Source: Actinomycetes bacterium | GTDB taxonomy: Bacteria > Actinomycetota > Actinomycetes > Jiangellales > Jiangellaceae | Direction: 5' to 3' | Assembly: GCA_021793295.1 (NCBI GenBank) | Contig: JAJYTA010000013.1 | Span: 1-46,631 of the forward strand | DNA: 46,631 nucleotides | Shown here: in pieces, positions 38,061-46,568 of the stretch | How the letters are laid out: every line of letters starts with the position of its first letter | How positions within the stretch are numbered: position 1 is the stretch's first letter | Program-made: the position numbers and the translations under genes | The notes under the pieces: model-generated | Seen by the model: only the letters and a program-made list of their open reading frames with translations | Database searches by the model: none | Told to the model about the DNA's origin: nothing

Positions 38061-39038
38061 TCACCGCTGATCGGTGAGCTCCACCGGCCGGGCGATCACG
38101 TCGACCATCGCGCCGTTGCGGAACGTCGTGATGGGCAACTGCTCGCCGATCGCTTCGGCGAACATGCGCCGCTGTAGCGCCTGAGCATCGACGACCGGCT
38201 CACCGGCCACCGTCACCATCAGGTCACCTTCGCGCAAGCCGGCGACCTCGGCCGGACTGCCCGGCTCCACGTGGACGATACGCACCCCGCGCGAACGCCC
38301 GATGCGTTCGGCCAGGTTCGGCGGCACCGGTGCCGGCGCGGTGGCCACCCCGAGAAACGCCCGCCGCACTCGGCCGTCGCGCAGTAGGGTCGTGATGATC
38401 CGCGTGCTGGTCGCGTTCACCGGCACCGCCAGCCCGACACCGACGCCGGCCACCGCGGTGTTGATGCCCACGACGCGCCCGGACGAGTCGGCCAGCGCAC
38501 CGCCGGAATTGCCCGGGTTCAGCGCCGCATCGGTCTGGATGACGTCCTCGATGATGCGTACGGTTCGCCCGCTCTGGGCCGGCATCGACCGCCCGAGCGC
38601 ACTGACGACGCCCGCGGTCACCGAGCCGGACAATCCGAGAGGACTGCCGACCGCCACGACCAGCTGCCCGACCGTGAGCTGGTCGGCATCGCCGAGCGTC
38701 GCCGCGGGCGGAGTCGCCCCGTCGGTACGGACGACGGCAAGATCCGACAGCTGATCACGTCCGATCACGGTGAAACCCACCTCGGTACCGTCGCCGAACG
38801 ACGCCGTACCACCCTCGGCCGAACCGACGACATGCGCGTTGGTGAGCAAGAAGCCGTCGTCGGTGAACACCACCGCCGAGCCCGCGCCGACCACGCCGCG
38901 ACGTCCACCTCGCTGGCCGGTGACCGACAACGCGGCCACTGCGGGCAGCAGCCGCTTGGCCACCCCGCTGACCACCTGCGAGTACGCATCGAGTGCCGCC
39001 AGGTCCCGGTCGACGGGATGCTCGCTGTTCGTGCTCAT
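38061..39038 (-). CDS. Trypsin-like serine protease with PDZ domain (HtrA/DegQ-like), probably cytoplasmic
   Basis: 325 residues. The catalytic triad is His69 (LLTNAHVVG), Asp99 (LSDLAVV) and Ser178 (NPGNSGGAL). A PDZ domain covers about 240-315 (VEPGSPAEVAGLREGDLMVT). Most HtrA proteins have a membrane anchor or signal peptide; here the N-terminus MSTNSEHPVDRDLAAL is hydrophilic and no membrane helix is visible, so cytoplasmic activity is predicted. It lies between the lysA and hom blocks, which are adjacent in mycobacteria, and is divergent from the dehydratase-like gene with a 129-bp shared upstream region. Confidence 0.9.
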   Translation of the reverse strand: MSTNSEHPVDRDLAALDAYSQVVSGVAKRLLPAVAALSVTGQRGGRRGVVGAGSAVVFTDDGFLLTNAHVVGSAEGGTASFGDGTEVGFTVIGRDQLSDLAVVRTDGATPPAATLGDADQLTVGQLVVAVGSPLGLSGSVTAGVVSALGRSMPAQSGRTVRIIEDVIQTDAALNPGNSGGALADSSGRVVGINTAVAGVGVGLAVPVNATSTRIITTLLRDGRVRRAFLGVATAPAPVPPNLAERIGRSRGVRIVHVEPGSPAEVAGLREGDLMVTVAGEPVVDAQALQRRMFAEAIGEQLPITTFRNGAMVDVIARPVELTDQR

Positions 39039-39167
39039 GGCACACCTCCCCCGCTGTTGGGCGTGTGCGGTTCAACACTGCCAGTTTCCGGCTGAGTCCG
39101 GTGTACGCCGTGAGCGCAATCGCGCCTCGGTCACGCCATCGGTGACCGCTCCGGTCACAATGTCGAG

Positions 39168-40112
39168 ATGACCGACGCGCCACCCCAGGCCCTGCACCTG
39201 ACCAGATCCGACGTCGAGGCCGCCCACGAGCGCGTTCGGCCCGTCGTCCGCCGCACGCCGGTCGTGGAGATCGACGGCGACGAGATCGGTGTCGCGGCGC
39301 GAGTCGTCCTCAAGCTCGAACTGCTCCAGCACACCGGCTCGTTCAAGGCACGCGGCGCGCTCAACTCCGTCCTGCGTGCCGGCACCGAGCGCGGCGTCGC
39401 CGCGGTGTCGGGAGGCAATCACGCCGCCGCGGTGGCGTGGGCGGCCACGCGCGCCCGACTGGACGCCGACGTGTTCGTCCCGTCCACGGCGACGCCGGAG
39501 AAGATCGAGCGGATTCGGGGCTACGGCGGACGTGCCCACATCGTCGAGGGCGGCGTGCCGGACGCATTCGCCGCGGGCGTGCCCTGGGCCGCTGAGCACG
39601 GCGTGCACCTCATTCATCCGTTCGAGCAGGTGGACACCATGTGCGGCCAGGGCACGCTCGGGCTGGAACTCGAAGAGCAGGTGCCCGACGCCGACGCGGT
39701 GCTGGTGGCATGCGGCGGCGGGGGCCTCTACTCGGGACTGCGCACCGCGATCGCCCCGGCGGTCCACGTAGTTCCGGTGGAGCCGCAACGCTGCGCGAAC
39801 CTGCACGCCGCGCTTGCCGCCGGACGGCCGGTGCCGGTGGAGGTCGGCGGAGTCGCCGCCGATTCGCTCGGGCCCGCCGAGATCGGCGCGACGGCATTCC
39901 AGCTGGCGCGGGCCGATGGGATCGAGGTGCCGCTCGTCAGCGACGACGACATCGTCGCCGCACGGCGGTGGTTGTGGCAGCGCTGCCGCGTCCTGGCCGA
40001 GCCGGGTGGTTGCACCGCCCTGGCCGCGCTGATGTCCGGCGCGTACGTCGCCGCGCCGGGTGCCGTGGTCGCCGTCGTCGTCAGCGGTGGGAACAACCCG
40101 ACCATCCCGTGA
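39168..40112 (+). CDS. PLP-dependent serine/threonine dehydratase-like enzyme
   Basis: A 314-residue fold-type II PLP protein. Lys60 in HTGSFKARGA binds PLP, SGGNHAAAVAWAA holds the Asn that contacts the cofactor ring, and ACGGGGLYSG is the phosphate loop. The C-terminus is VSGGNNPTIP. It lacks the C-terminal regulatory ACT-like domain of biosynthetic threonine deaminase, so it is of the catabolic/TdcB-like class or a relative acting on hydroxy-amino acids. ATG at 39168 is preceded by CACAAT, a possible leaderless -10. It sits near threonine synthesis genes but on the opposite strand. Confidence 0.88.
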   Translation: MTDAPPQALHLTRSDVEAAHERVRPVVRRTPVVEIDGDEIGVAARVVLKLELLQHTGSFKARGALNSVLRAGTERGVAAVSGGNHAAAVAWAATRARLDADVFVPSTATPEKIERIRGYGGRAHIVEGGVPDAFAAGVPWAAEHGVHLIHPFEQVDTMCGQGTLGLELEEQVPDADAVLVACGGGGLYSGLRTAIAPAVHVVPVEPQRCANLHAALAAGRPVPVEVGGVAADSLGPAEIGATAFQLARADGIEVPLVSDDDIVAARRWLWQRCRVLAEPGGCTALAALMSGAYVAAPGAVVAVVVSGGNNPTIP

Positions 40113-40161
40113 TGCCGGACAGATGCCGCCGTCCTACCGGGGTACGCCGGTCGGGCGCGGT
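40113..40161. other. Spacer before repeat locus 2
   Basis: No gene or clear terminator. The repeat cluster beginning at 40162 is the nearest strong structure after the dehydratase-like gene. Confidence 0.3.
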
Positions 40162-40273
40162 GGTCGTGAAGATCGTCGTGCGGGGAATTGCCGCTTTCTG
40201 CCGGTCGTGAAGATCGTCGTGCGGCAGAGTGCGCGATATAGCGGCATGTTCCGCCACGACGATCTTCACGACC
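40162..40273. repeat. 41-nt-period repeat with inverted arm (locus 2)
   Basis: Arm GGTCGTGAAGATCGTCGTG occurs at 40162-40180 and 40203-40221 (41 nt apart), then as reverse complement at 40255-40273 (52 nt after the second arm). These spacings equal those of locus 1. The second arm and the inverted arm form a perfect 19-bp stem with a 33-nt loop containing AGTGCGCGATATAGCGGC, nearly identical to the loop of locus 1. The rest of the sequence between arms differs. It lies between convergent genes. Confidence 0.85.
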
Positions 40274-40408
40274 GTGGCGCGGGCGTGGACGGTAGGCGGG
40301 CGTGGACGGCAGACGCGTGGCGCGGACTACACCGTCACCGTGTGCCGGACGGCCTTGCGTTCCAGTCGTTGACGTTGCGTCGCCCGTTCCGGTGACCGAC
40401 GCCGACGG
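40274..40408. other. Spacer after repeat locus 2
   Basis: 135 bp to the lysA stop codon. No gene or repeat is evident in this part. A lysA terminator is expected but I do not see a convincing one. Confidence 0.3.
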
Positions 40409-41818
40409 TCAGCCGACGTCGAGCGCCAGCAGGTCGTCCTCGGTCTCGCGCCGGACGATCTCGCGAGCCACACCGTCGCGCACAGCGACCACCGGCGGGC
40501 GCGGCACGTGGTTGTACGTGCTGGCCATGCTGCGGCAGTACGCGCCGGTGCCGGGCACGGCCACCAGGTCGCCGGGCTCCACGTCGGCGGGCAGGAACTC
40601 GTCCTTGACGACGATGTCGCCGCTCTCGCAGTGCTTGCCGACCACCCGCGACAGCGCCGGGTCGGCAGCGGATGCGCGGGAGGCCAGCGTGCAGGAGTAA
40701 TCGGCGTCGTACAAGGCGGTACGGATGTTGTCGCTCATGCCGCCGTCGACGGCGACGTACCGCCGCTGTGCGCCACCGCCGAGCTCCACCGTCTTCACCG
40801 TGCCCACCTCGTAGAGCGTGAACGTGCTCGGGCCGGCGATCGCCCGGCCCGGCTCGACGATGAGTCTCGGGACGGCCAGCCCGTAGGCTCGGCATTCGTG
40901 CTCGAGGATGGCCTGCAAACCGGCCGCGAGCACGTCAGGCGGTTGAGGGTCGTCCTGACTGGTGTAGGCGATACCGAAGCCGCCGCCCAGGTCGAGCTCC
41001 GGAAGACCGATACCGTGCTCGTCGCGGATCTGCGCTTGCAAGCCCAGTACGCGGCGCGCGGCGACTTCGAACCCGGAGGTGTCGTAGATCTGCGACCCGA
41101 TGTGTGAGTGCAAGCCGAGCAGTTCCAGCGAGGGTGCGGCCAGGATCTGGCGCACCGCCTCGCCCGCTTCTCCCCCGGCGATGGAGAAGCCGAACTTCTG
41201 GTCTTCGTGCGCGGTGGCGATGTACTCGTGCGTGTGCGCCTCGACGCCGACCTTCGTCCGCACCAGGACCCGCGCGCGCATGTTCCGCGAGGCGGCCAGC
41301 TCGGCCACCCGGGTGATCTCGTGGAACGAGTCGACGATGATGCGTCCCACCCCGGCGTCGAGCGCCCGGGCCAGCTCGGCACGCGACTTGTTGTTGCCGT
41401 GCAGCCCGATCGCCGCTGGCGGAAACCCCGCACGCAGCGCCACGGCGAGCTCGCCGCCGGAACACACGTCCAGGCCCAGCCCTTCGTCGGCGATCCACCG
41501 CGCGACCTCGGTACACAGGAACGCCTTCCCCGCGTAATACACCTGCGCACCGGCGGCCACACCGGCGAATGCGTCCCGGAAGGCGCGCGCCCGCGCCCGG
41601 AAGTCGGCTTCGTCCACCACGTAGGCGGGGGTTCCGAACTGTGCGGCCAACGCTCGTACGTCCATGCCGGCCACGCGCAGCACACCGTCGTCGTCGCGGG
41701 TCACCCCGTCCGGCCAGAGACCTGGATACAGCGCGTTGACGTCGTCGGGTGCCTGCAGCCACGACGGCCCGCGGTGCCCGGCCTCGGCATGCAGGGCCCC
41801 GGCTTCGTGTGCACGCAT
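40409..41818 (-). CDS. lysA: Diaminopimelate decarboxylase
   Basis: Decarboxylates meso-diaminopimelate to lysine. 469 residues, fold-type III PLP enzyme. The PLP lysine is Lys98 in VYYAGKAFLC; further motifs are LHSHIGSQI, LDLGGGFGIAY, EPGRAIAGP, the active-site Cys in GKHCESGD, and GAYCRSMASTYN. A roughly 50-residue N-terminal stretch before the barrel is typical of actinobacterial enzymes. ATG at 41818 is 5 nt after the argS stop, so the two genes form an operon, as in mycobacteria. Confidence 0.96.
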   Translation of the reverse strand: MRAHEAGALHAEAGHRGPSWLQAPDDVNALYPGLWPDGVTRDDDGVLRVAGMDVRALAAQFGTPAYVVDEADFRARARAFRDAFAGVAAGAQVYYAGKAFLCTEVARWIADEGLGLDVCSGGELAVALRAGFPPAAIGLHGNNKSRAELARALDAGVGRIIVDSFHEITRVAELAASRNMRARVLVRTKVGVEAHTHEYIATAHEDQKFGFSIAGGEAGEAVRQILAAPSLELLGLHSHIGSQIYDTSGFEVAARRVLGLQAQIRDEHGIGLPELDLGGGFGIAYTSQDDPQPPDVLAAGLQAILEHECRAYGLAVPRLIVEPGRAIAGPSTFTLYEVGTVKTVELGGGAQRRYVAVDGGMSDNIRTALYDADYSCTLASRASAADPALSRVVGKHCESGDIVVKDEFLPADVEPGDLVAVPGTGAYCRSMASTYNHVPRPPVVAVRDGVAREIVRRETEDDLLALDVG

Positions 41819-41823
41819 GGTGC

Positions 41824-43482
41824 CTACATCCGTTCCGGCGCGCTGACGCCGAGCAGCCCGAGGCCGTTGGCGAGTACGACCCGCGTCGCGTCGACCAGCC
41901 ACAACCGGGCACGGTGCACGTCGGTGGCGTCCTCGTCACCCATCGGCAACACGCGGCAGTCGTCGTAGAACTTGTGAAACGTCGCCGCCGTGTCCTCCAG
42001 GTAGCGCGCGATGCGGTGCGGCTCACGCAACTCCGCCGCCGTGGCCACCACCCGCGGGAACTCCGCCAGCGCGCCGAGCAGCACCGACTCGCGCTCGTGG
42101 TCGAGCAGCTCCGGGCGCAGCTCACCGCGGTCGATGCCCAGCTCGGTGGCGTTGCGCAGGATCGACGACAGCCTGGCGTGCGCGTACTGCACGTAGAAGA
42201 CCGGGTTGTCCGAGGTCTGCTTGGTGATCTGCGCGACGTCGAGGGTCAGTGGGGAGTCCGTGGGATAACGGCACAGGGAGTACCGCAATGCGTCGACGCC
42301 GGCGGCTTCGACGACCTGCCCCAGCGTGACCATGGTGCCGGCGCGCTTGGAGAGCTTGAGCTCCGTGCCGCCGTCGAGGATCTTGACCATCTGCCCGATG
42401 GGAACCTCGATGTTGGCGTCGGGGTCGTCGCCGGCGCACGCCGCCAGCGCCTTGAGCCGGGCGACGTAGCCGTGATGATCGGCGCCGAGCAGGTAGATGC
42501 AGACGTCGAAGCCCCGCTCGCGCTTGTCGACGTAATACGCGGCATCCGAGGCGAAGTAGGTGTAGCTGCCGTCGGACCGGACGAGCACGCGGTCCTTGTC
42601 GTCGCCGAAGTCGGTGGTGCGCATCCACACCGCGCCATCGGCTTCGAAGACGTGGCCCTTGCTGCGCAGCACGTCCAGGGCGTGTTCGACGCGACCCTGC
42701 TCGTGCAGGTCTCGCTCGGAGTACCAGACGTCGAACCGGGTGCGGAACTCCTCGAGCTGGCGTTGCTGCTCGGCCAACTGCAGCCGGTATCCGGCCTCGC
42801 GAAACGCCACGAGCTGCTCGGCCTCGGGGAGGTCCAGGATGTCGGGCTGCTCGGCCACGATGGCCTGGGCGAGCTCGGTGATGTAATCCCCGTGGTAGCC
42901 GTCGTCGGGCACGTCGCGGCCGTGGGCGCGGGCCATGATGGACATGCCGAACTTGTCCATCTGTCCGCCGCGGTCGTTGATGTAGAACTCGCGCGTGACC
43001 TCGGCCCCAGCCGCGTCGATGACGCGGGCCATGGCGTCGCCGACCGCCGCCCACCGGACATGCCCCAGGTGCAACGGACCAGTGGGGTTGGCGGAGATGA
43101 ACTCGACGTTCACGCGAGTTCCGGCGAGCACGTCGCTGCGGCCGTACGACGCCGCGGCCTCGACGATGGTGCGGGCGAGCTCACCCTGGGTGGCCGCGGC
43201 GACCCGGAAGTTGAGGAACCCCGGACCGGCGACGTCGACGGCTTCGATGCCGTCACTCTCACGCAGCCGGACGGCGAGGAGCTCGGCCAGCGCACGCGGA
43301 TTCGTGCCGGCCTTCTTGGCCAGCTGCATGGCGACGTTGGTGGCGTAGTCGCCGTGATCGCGGTTGCGCGGGCGCTCGATGACGACGGTGGCGGGCACGC
43401 CGTCGGGCAGGGAGACGTCGCCGGCCTCGACAGCCGCCGCGAGGACGTCGCGCACGGCGGTGGACAGTTGCTCGGGGGTCAC
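41824..43482 (-). CDS. argS: Arginyl-tRNA synthetase
   Basis: 552 residues, class I. The HIGH motif is HLGH (138-141) in ANPTGPLHLGHVR, and the KMSKS-equivalent is LKLSKRAGT. The N-terminal additional domain and the C-terminal DALR anticodon-binding domain (YVQYAHARLSSILRNA) are present. The GTG at 43482 overlaps the stop of the XRE-type gene (GTGA, 43479-43482). Linked with lysA by 5 bp. Confidence 0.97.
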   Translation of the reverse strand: MTPEQLSTAVRDVLAAAVEAGDVSLPDGVPATVVIERPRNRDHGDYATNVAMQLAKKAGTNPRALAELLAVRLRESDGIEAVDVAGPGFLNFRVAAATQGELARTIVEAAASYGRSDVLAGTRVNVEFISANPTGPLHLGHVRWAAVGDAMARVIDAAGAEVTREFYINDRGGQMDKFGMSIMARAHGRDVPDDGYHGDYITELAQAIVAEQPDILDLPEAEQLVAFREAGYRLQLAEQQRQLEEFRTRFDVWYSERDLHEQGRVEHALDVLRSKGHVFEADGAVWMRTTDFGDDKDRVLVRSDGSYTYFASDAAYYVDKRERGFDVCIYLLGADHHGYVARLKALAACAGDDPDANIEVPIGQMVKILDGGTELKLSKRAGTMVTLGQVVEAAGVDALRYSLCRYPTDSPLTLDVAQITKQTSDNPVFYVQYAHARLSSILRNATELGIDRGELRPELLDHERESVLLGALAEFPRVVATAAELREPHRIARYLEDTAATFHKFYDDCRVLPMGDEDATDVHRARLWLVDATRVVLANGLGLLGVSAPERM

Positions 43483-43772
43483 CGGGCCAGCGTAGCTACG
43501 ACCTGCTCGCCGTCGTGACGTGCGTCCGGAACCTGAGCAACCTCGGCCAGCAAGGCGTCCACAGACATGCCGAGGATGTCCGCGACCGCGACGACAGTGA
43601 AGAATGCGGGGGTCGGGATGCGCCCACGCTCGATCTTGCGCAGGGTCTCCGGCGAGATGCCGGCCTCGGTCGCCACGTCCACGATGCTGCGCGAACCGCG
43701 TGCCCGGCGCAGCACGCTGCCCAGCCGCTCACCGCGTTCGCGTTCGGAGATCGTCAACGGAACTCGTACCAT
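43479..43772 (-). CDS. XRE-family helix-turn-helix regulator
   Basis: 97 residues. The HTH covers about 10-70: RGERLGSVLRRARGSRSIVD, then VATEAGISPETLRKIERGRI and PTPAFFTVVAVADILGMSVD. No effector domain is evident. It overlaps argS by four nucleotides, so it is translated with it, and is divergent from map across 54 bp that include the palindrome ATACCGGTAT. TAGTAT ends 7 nt before its ATG, suggesting a leaderless transcript. Likely autoregulation and control of map are inferred. Confidence 0.88.
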   Translation of the reverse strand: MVRVPLTISERERGERLGSVLRRARGSRSIVDVATEAGISPETLRKIERGRIPTPAFFTVVAVADILGMSVDALLAEVAQVPDARHDGEQVVATLAR

Positions 43773-43779
43773 GGATGTG

Positions 43780-43798
43780 ATACTAATACCGGTATAGT
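43780..43798. promoter_or_regulatory. Divergent promoter region with a palindrome, XRE gene and map
   Basis: The palindrome ATACCGGTAT is at 43786-43795. On the plus strand TATAGT (43793-43798) would be the -10 for map. On the minus strand TAGTAT (43785-43780) lies 7 nt from the ATG of the XRE gene. The palindrome overlaps one -10 and adjoins the other, so one bound protein could affect both. Confidence 0.5.
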
Positions 43799-43826
43799 TA
43801 TCGTCTGCTACTCCTGGGAATCCAAC

Positions 43827-44594
43827 GTGATCGAACTCAAGTCACCTGCCGAGATCGAGATGATCCGCGCGGCCGGGCGCGTCGTCGCGACGGTGCACGC
43901 CGAAGTCAAGGCACACGCGGTCGCCGGCGTCACACTGCGCGAGCTCGACGAGGTTGCGCGCAAGGTCATCGACAGCGCCGGTGCCGGCTCGTCCTTCCTC
44001 GGCTACCACCCCCGATTCGGCGCGACACCGTTCCCAGGGGTCATCTGCACCTCGGTCAACGAGGTCATGCTCCACGGCCTGCCCACCGACTATCGCCTCC
44101 GCGACGGTGACCTGCTCAGCGTCGACTGCGGCGCCTACGTCGACGGGTGGCATGCCGACGCTGCGGTCAGTTTCGTCGTCGGCGAGCCGAAGCCGGAGGA
44201 CCTGGCGCTCATCGAGGCCACCGAACGGTGCCTGGCCGCCGGAATCGAAGCCGCCCGGCCAGGCGCCCGGATGGGCGACATCGCGCACGCGATGTCCACG
44301 GTGGGCCGGGCAGCCGGCTACGGCATGCAGAACGACTTCGGCGGGCACGGCATCGGGCGCGCCATGCACGAGGAGCCCTTCGTCCCCAACGAGGGCGTGC
44401 CCGGGCGTGGGCTGAAGCTTACCCCTGGCCTGGTCATCGCCATCGAACCGAGCCTGATGGCCGGCGGGCGAGACGACTACCGGATGGCCGACGACGGCTG
44501 GTCGCTGTGCACCACCGACAGCAGCCGCTCCGCCCACGTCGAACACACCGTCGCCATCACCGACGACGGCCCGCGCATCCTGACCGTCCAGTAG
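43827..44594 (+). CDS. map: Methionine aminopeptidase, type I
   Basis: Removes the initiator Met from nascent proteins. 255 residues. Metal ligands: Asp in LSVDCGAYVDGWHAD (two Asp), His in FGGHGIGRAMHEEP, Glu in VIAIEPSLMAGG and Glu in HVEHTVAITDDG. FLGYHPRFGATPFPGVICTS is the substrate-pocket region. GTG at 43827 is chosen because conserved sequence starts at IELKSPAEIEMIRAAG; GGGAA lies 8 nt before. Divergent from the XRE gene and argS. Confidence 0.94.
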   Translation: MIELKSPAEIEMIRAAGRVVATVHAEVKAHAVAGVTLRELDEVARKVIDSAGAGSSFLGYHPRFGATPFPGVICTSVNEVMLHGLPTDYRLRDGDLLSVDCGAYVDGWHADAAVSFVVGEPKPEDLALIEATERCLAAGIEAARPGARMGDIAHAMSTVGRAAGYGMQNDFGGHGIGRAMHEEPFVPNEGVPGRGLKLTPGLVIAIEPSLMAGGRDDYRMADDGWSLCTTDSSRSAHVEHTVAITDDGPRILTVQ

Positions 44595-44602
44595 GCCCGG
44601 CC

Positions 44603-44620
44603 CGCCGGCACGTTCCGGCG
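44603..44620. terminator. Hairpin between convergent map and hydrolase genes
   Basis: CGCCGG, CACGTT, CCGGCG: a perfect 6-bp stem in the 26-bp gap between the two stop codons, so it could serve both strands. No T-run. Confidence 0.5.
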
Positions 44621-45451
44621 TCAGCCACCCAGCACCGCGCGCAGCCGGGGGACGAATCCGGCGGGATCGTCGACGAAAGCGATGTGCCCGCCGGGGAACA
44701 CGATGGGCTCGATACCCAGAGCGCCAGCCAGGGCGGTAGCAGTCAGGTCGCACACCTCCCCCGTCGAGTCCGCTCCGATACCGACGACGATCCGCGTCGG
44801 TCCGGCCCGCAAGGCCGCGACGTCCGGGCGCCAATAGGCCGACGGACGCAGTTCGTGCGCGAACCAGAAGTGCTCGTCGGCCACCTGTTGCGGATCGCGT
44901 TGCTCGGCGAACATCTGCTCGAACGCCTCGTCGGGTAGGTCGATGTTGGCGTGAGCCAGGAACTTCCGCCACGCCCCCACCACGTCGCCGGACAGGTAGG
45001 TGGCGACGTAATCCTCGGTCAGTTCCCGCCGCCGTTCGCGATCGTCGAGCAGCTCGATCAGCGGCGGCTCGTGCGCGACGACGGTGTGCACGTGCTCGGG
45101 GTGGGCCTGGGCCAATGCCAGCGCGCTCACCGCGCCGCCGCTGGAGCCGAACACCGCCGCGCGCCCGGCACCAACGTGGGCGATGAGACGAGCCAGGTCG
45201 TCGGCGCGCATCTGTGGCGTTGAGTCGGCGTCCGGGTCTTCGACGAGACTGCGATTCACCCCACGCGGATCGGTCGTGAGAACCATGTGGTCGACGGCGA
45301 GGAGGTCGGCCAGGGGCGCGAACTGCGCGGCGTGCATCGGCGCTCCGACCAGCAGCACCAGCGGACCGGTGCCGCGCAGCTCGTAGTGCAGCCGCGCGCC
45401 CGGAACCTCGAGAATAGAGGCGACGACGGGAACGGCGGACGTCTGGTTCAT
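44621..45451 (-). CDS. Alpha/beta-fold hydrolase
   Basis: 276 residues. The nucleophile elbow is GSSGG with Ser104, the oxyanion region is VLLVGAPMHAAQF, and the C-terminal His is in PGGHIAFVDDPAGF. No signal peptide, so it is cytoplasmic. Substrate unknown; the fold includes esterases, lactonases and epoxide hydrolases. ATG at 45451 has GGAG 7 nt upstream. It is divergent from the ECF sigma-factor gene across 73 bp, so it may be a target of that factor. Confidence 0.88.
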   Translation of the reverse strand: MNQTSAVPVVASILEVPGARLHYELRGTGPLVLLVGAPMHAAQFAPLADLLAVDHMVLTTDPRGVNRSLVEDPDADSTPQMRADDLARLIAHVGAGRAAVFGSSGGAVSALALAQAHPEHVHTVVAHEPPLIELLDDRERRRELTEDYVATYLSGDVVGAWRKFLAHANIDLPDEAFEQMFAEQRDPQQVADEHFWFAHELRPSAYWRPDVAALRAGPTRIVVGIGADSTGEVCDLTATALAGALGIEPIVFPGGHIAFVDDPAGFVPRLRAVLGG

Positions 45452-45524
45452 GGGAGTCTCCTCGGGAGCATCGGTGGGTTCTGTCCGCAATGAAGACTCC
45501 GGTGGTGCGGCAGAATCATCGGTT

Positions 45525-46568
45525 GTGGGCAGAATTTCTTCTGCGGCTCGCGGCCAGGGCGAACAGGCTGGCGAGCTGGCCCGGGCGCGCGCCGGCGACG
45601 ACGCCGCCTTCGATCGGCTGGTCGCGCCGTTACGGGCGGAGCTGCACGCGCACTGCTACCGCATGCTCGGCTCGACCCACGACGCTGACGACGCGCTCCA
45701 AGACGCCTTGCTGCGGGCTTGGCAGGGCCTTGGCCGGTTCGAGGGACGCAGTTCGCTGCGCTCGTGGTTGTACACGGTGGCGACCCGGACCTGCCTCGAC
45801 CTCCTCAAGAGCCGAGAACGGCGCGCAGTGCCCATGGACCTCGGCCCGGCAAGCAGTCACGTCGTCGTCCATGACGTGCCGTCGAACGATGTCGCCTGGC
45901 TGAGCCCGTACCCCGACGCAGGGCTCACCGACAGTCCCGCCAGTCCCGGCGCGCGATACGAGCAACGCGAAGCCGTCGAGGTCGCCTTCGTCGCCGCGCT
46001 CCAGCACCTGCCCGGCAACCAGCGTGCGGCATTGCTGCTGTTCGAGGTTCTCGGCTTCACTGCCGCCGAGATCGCCGCCATGATGGACACCACCGTCGCC
46101 TCGATCAACAGCGCGCTACAACGAGCCCGCCGCATCGTGTCCGACCGGATCCCGCAGGCCACGCAGCAGCAGACCTTGCGCGAGATCGACGACCAACGGG
46201 TGCGCCGGATCGTCACCGGTTACATGACAGCGCTGGAACACGGCGACGCGGACCTGCTGGTGGCGATGCTCACCGACGACGTCACGTGGTCGATGCCTCC
46301 GCTGCCGCACTGGTACCACGGGCTGGACACGGTCACCGAGTTCGCCGTTCGCGTACCACTGACCAGCTGCGGCTCGTGGCGGCATCGAGCGACCAGCGCG
46401 AACGGCCAGCCAGCTATCGGGGCCTATCTCCGGGACGACCCCACCGGTCTGCACCGCGCGTGGTCGATCAACGTGCTGACCCTGCGCGGCGACCGGATCG
46501 CGGCCATCACCTCGTTCATCGGCGCCGAGCACTTCCAGCCGTTCGGACTACCCGACTCGCTGCCCTGA
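45525..46568 (+). CDS. ECF-type RNA polymerase sigma factor with C-terminal SnoaL-like domain
   Basis: About 347 residues. Sigma region 2 runs from DAAFDRLVAPLRAELHAHCY with the core RMLGSTHDADDALQDALLRAW, region 4 from LQHLPGNQRAALLLFEVLGF through AEIAAMMDTTVASINSALQR. WLSPYPDAGL between them is typical of the SigG/TIGR02960-like group. The last ~130 residues (IVTGYMTALEHGDADLLVAM, MLTDDVTWSMPPL and onward) form the NTF2/SnoaL-like domain, which in related factors replaces an anti-sigma factor. No anti-sigma gene is visible. The start is uncertain: GTG 45525 precedes conserved sequence, but in-frame starts extend up to 45450. Confidence 0.88.
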   Translation: MGRISSAARGQGEQAGELARARAGDDAAFDRLVAPLRAELHAHCYRMLGSTHDADDALQDALLRAWQGLGRFEGRSSLRSWLYTVATRTCLDLLKSRERRAVPMDLGPASSHVVVHDVPSNDVAWLSPYPDAGLTDSPASPGARYEQREAVEVAFVAALQHLPGNQRAALLLFEVLGFTAAEIAAMMDTTVASINSALQRARRIVSDRIPQATQQQTLREIDDQRVRRIVTGYMTALEHGDADLLVAMLTDDVTWSMPPLPHWYHGLDTVTEFAVRVPLTSCGSWRHRATSANGQPAIGAYLRDDPTGLHRAWSINVLTLRGDRIAAITSFIGAEHFQPFGLPDSLP

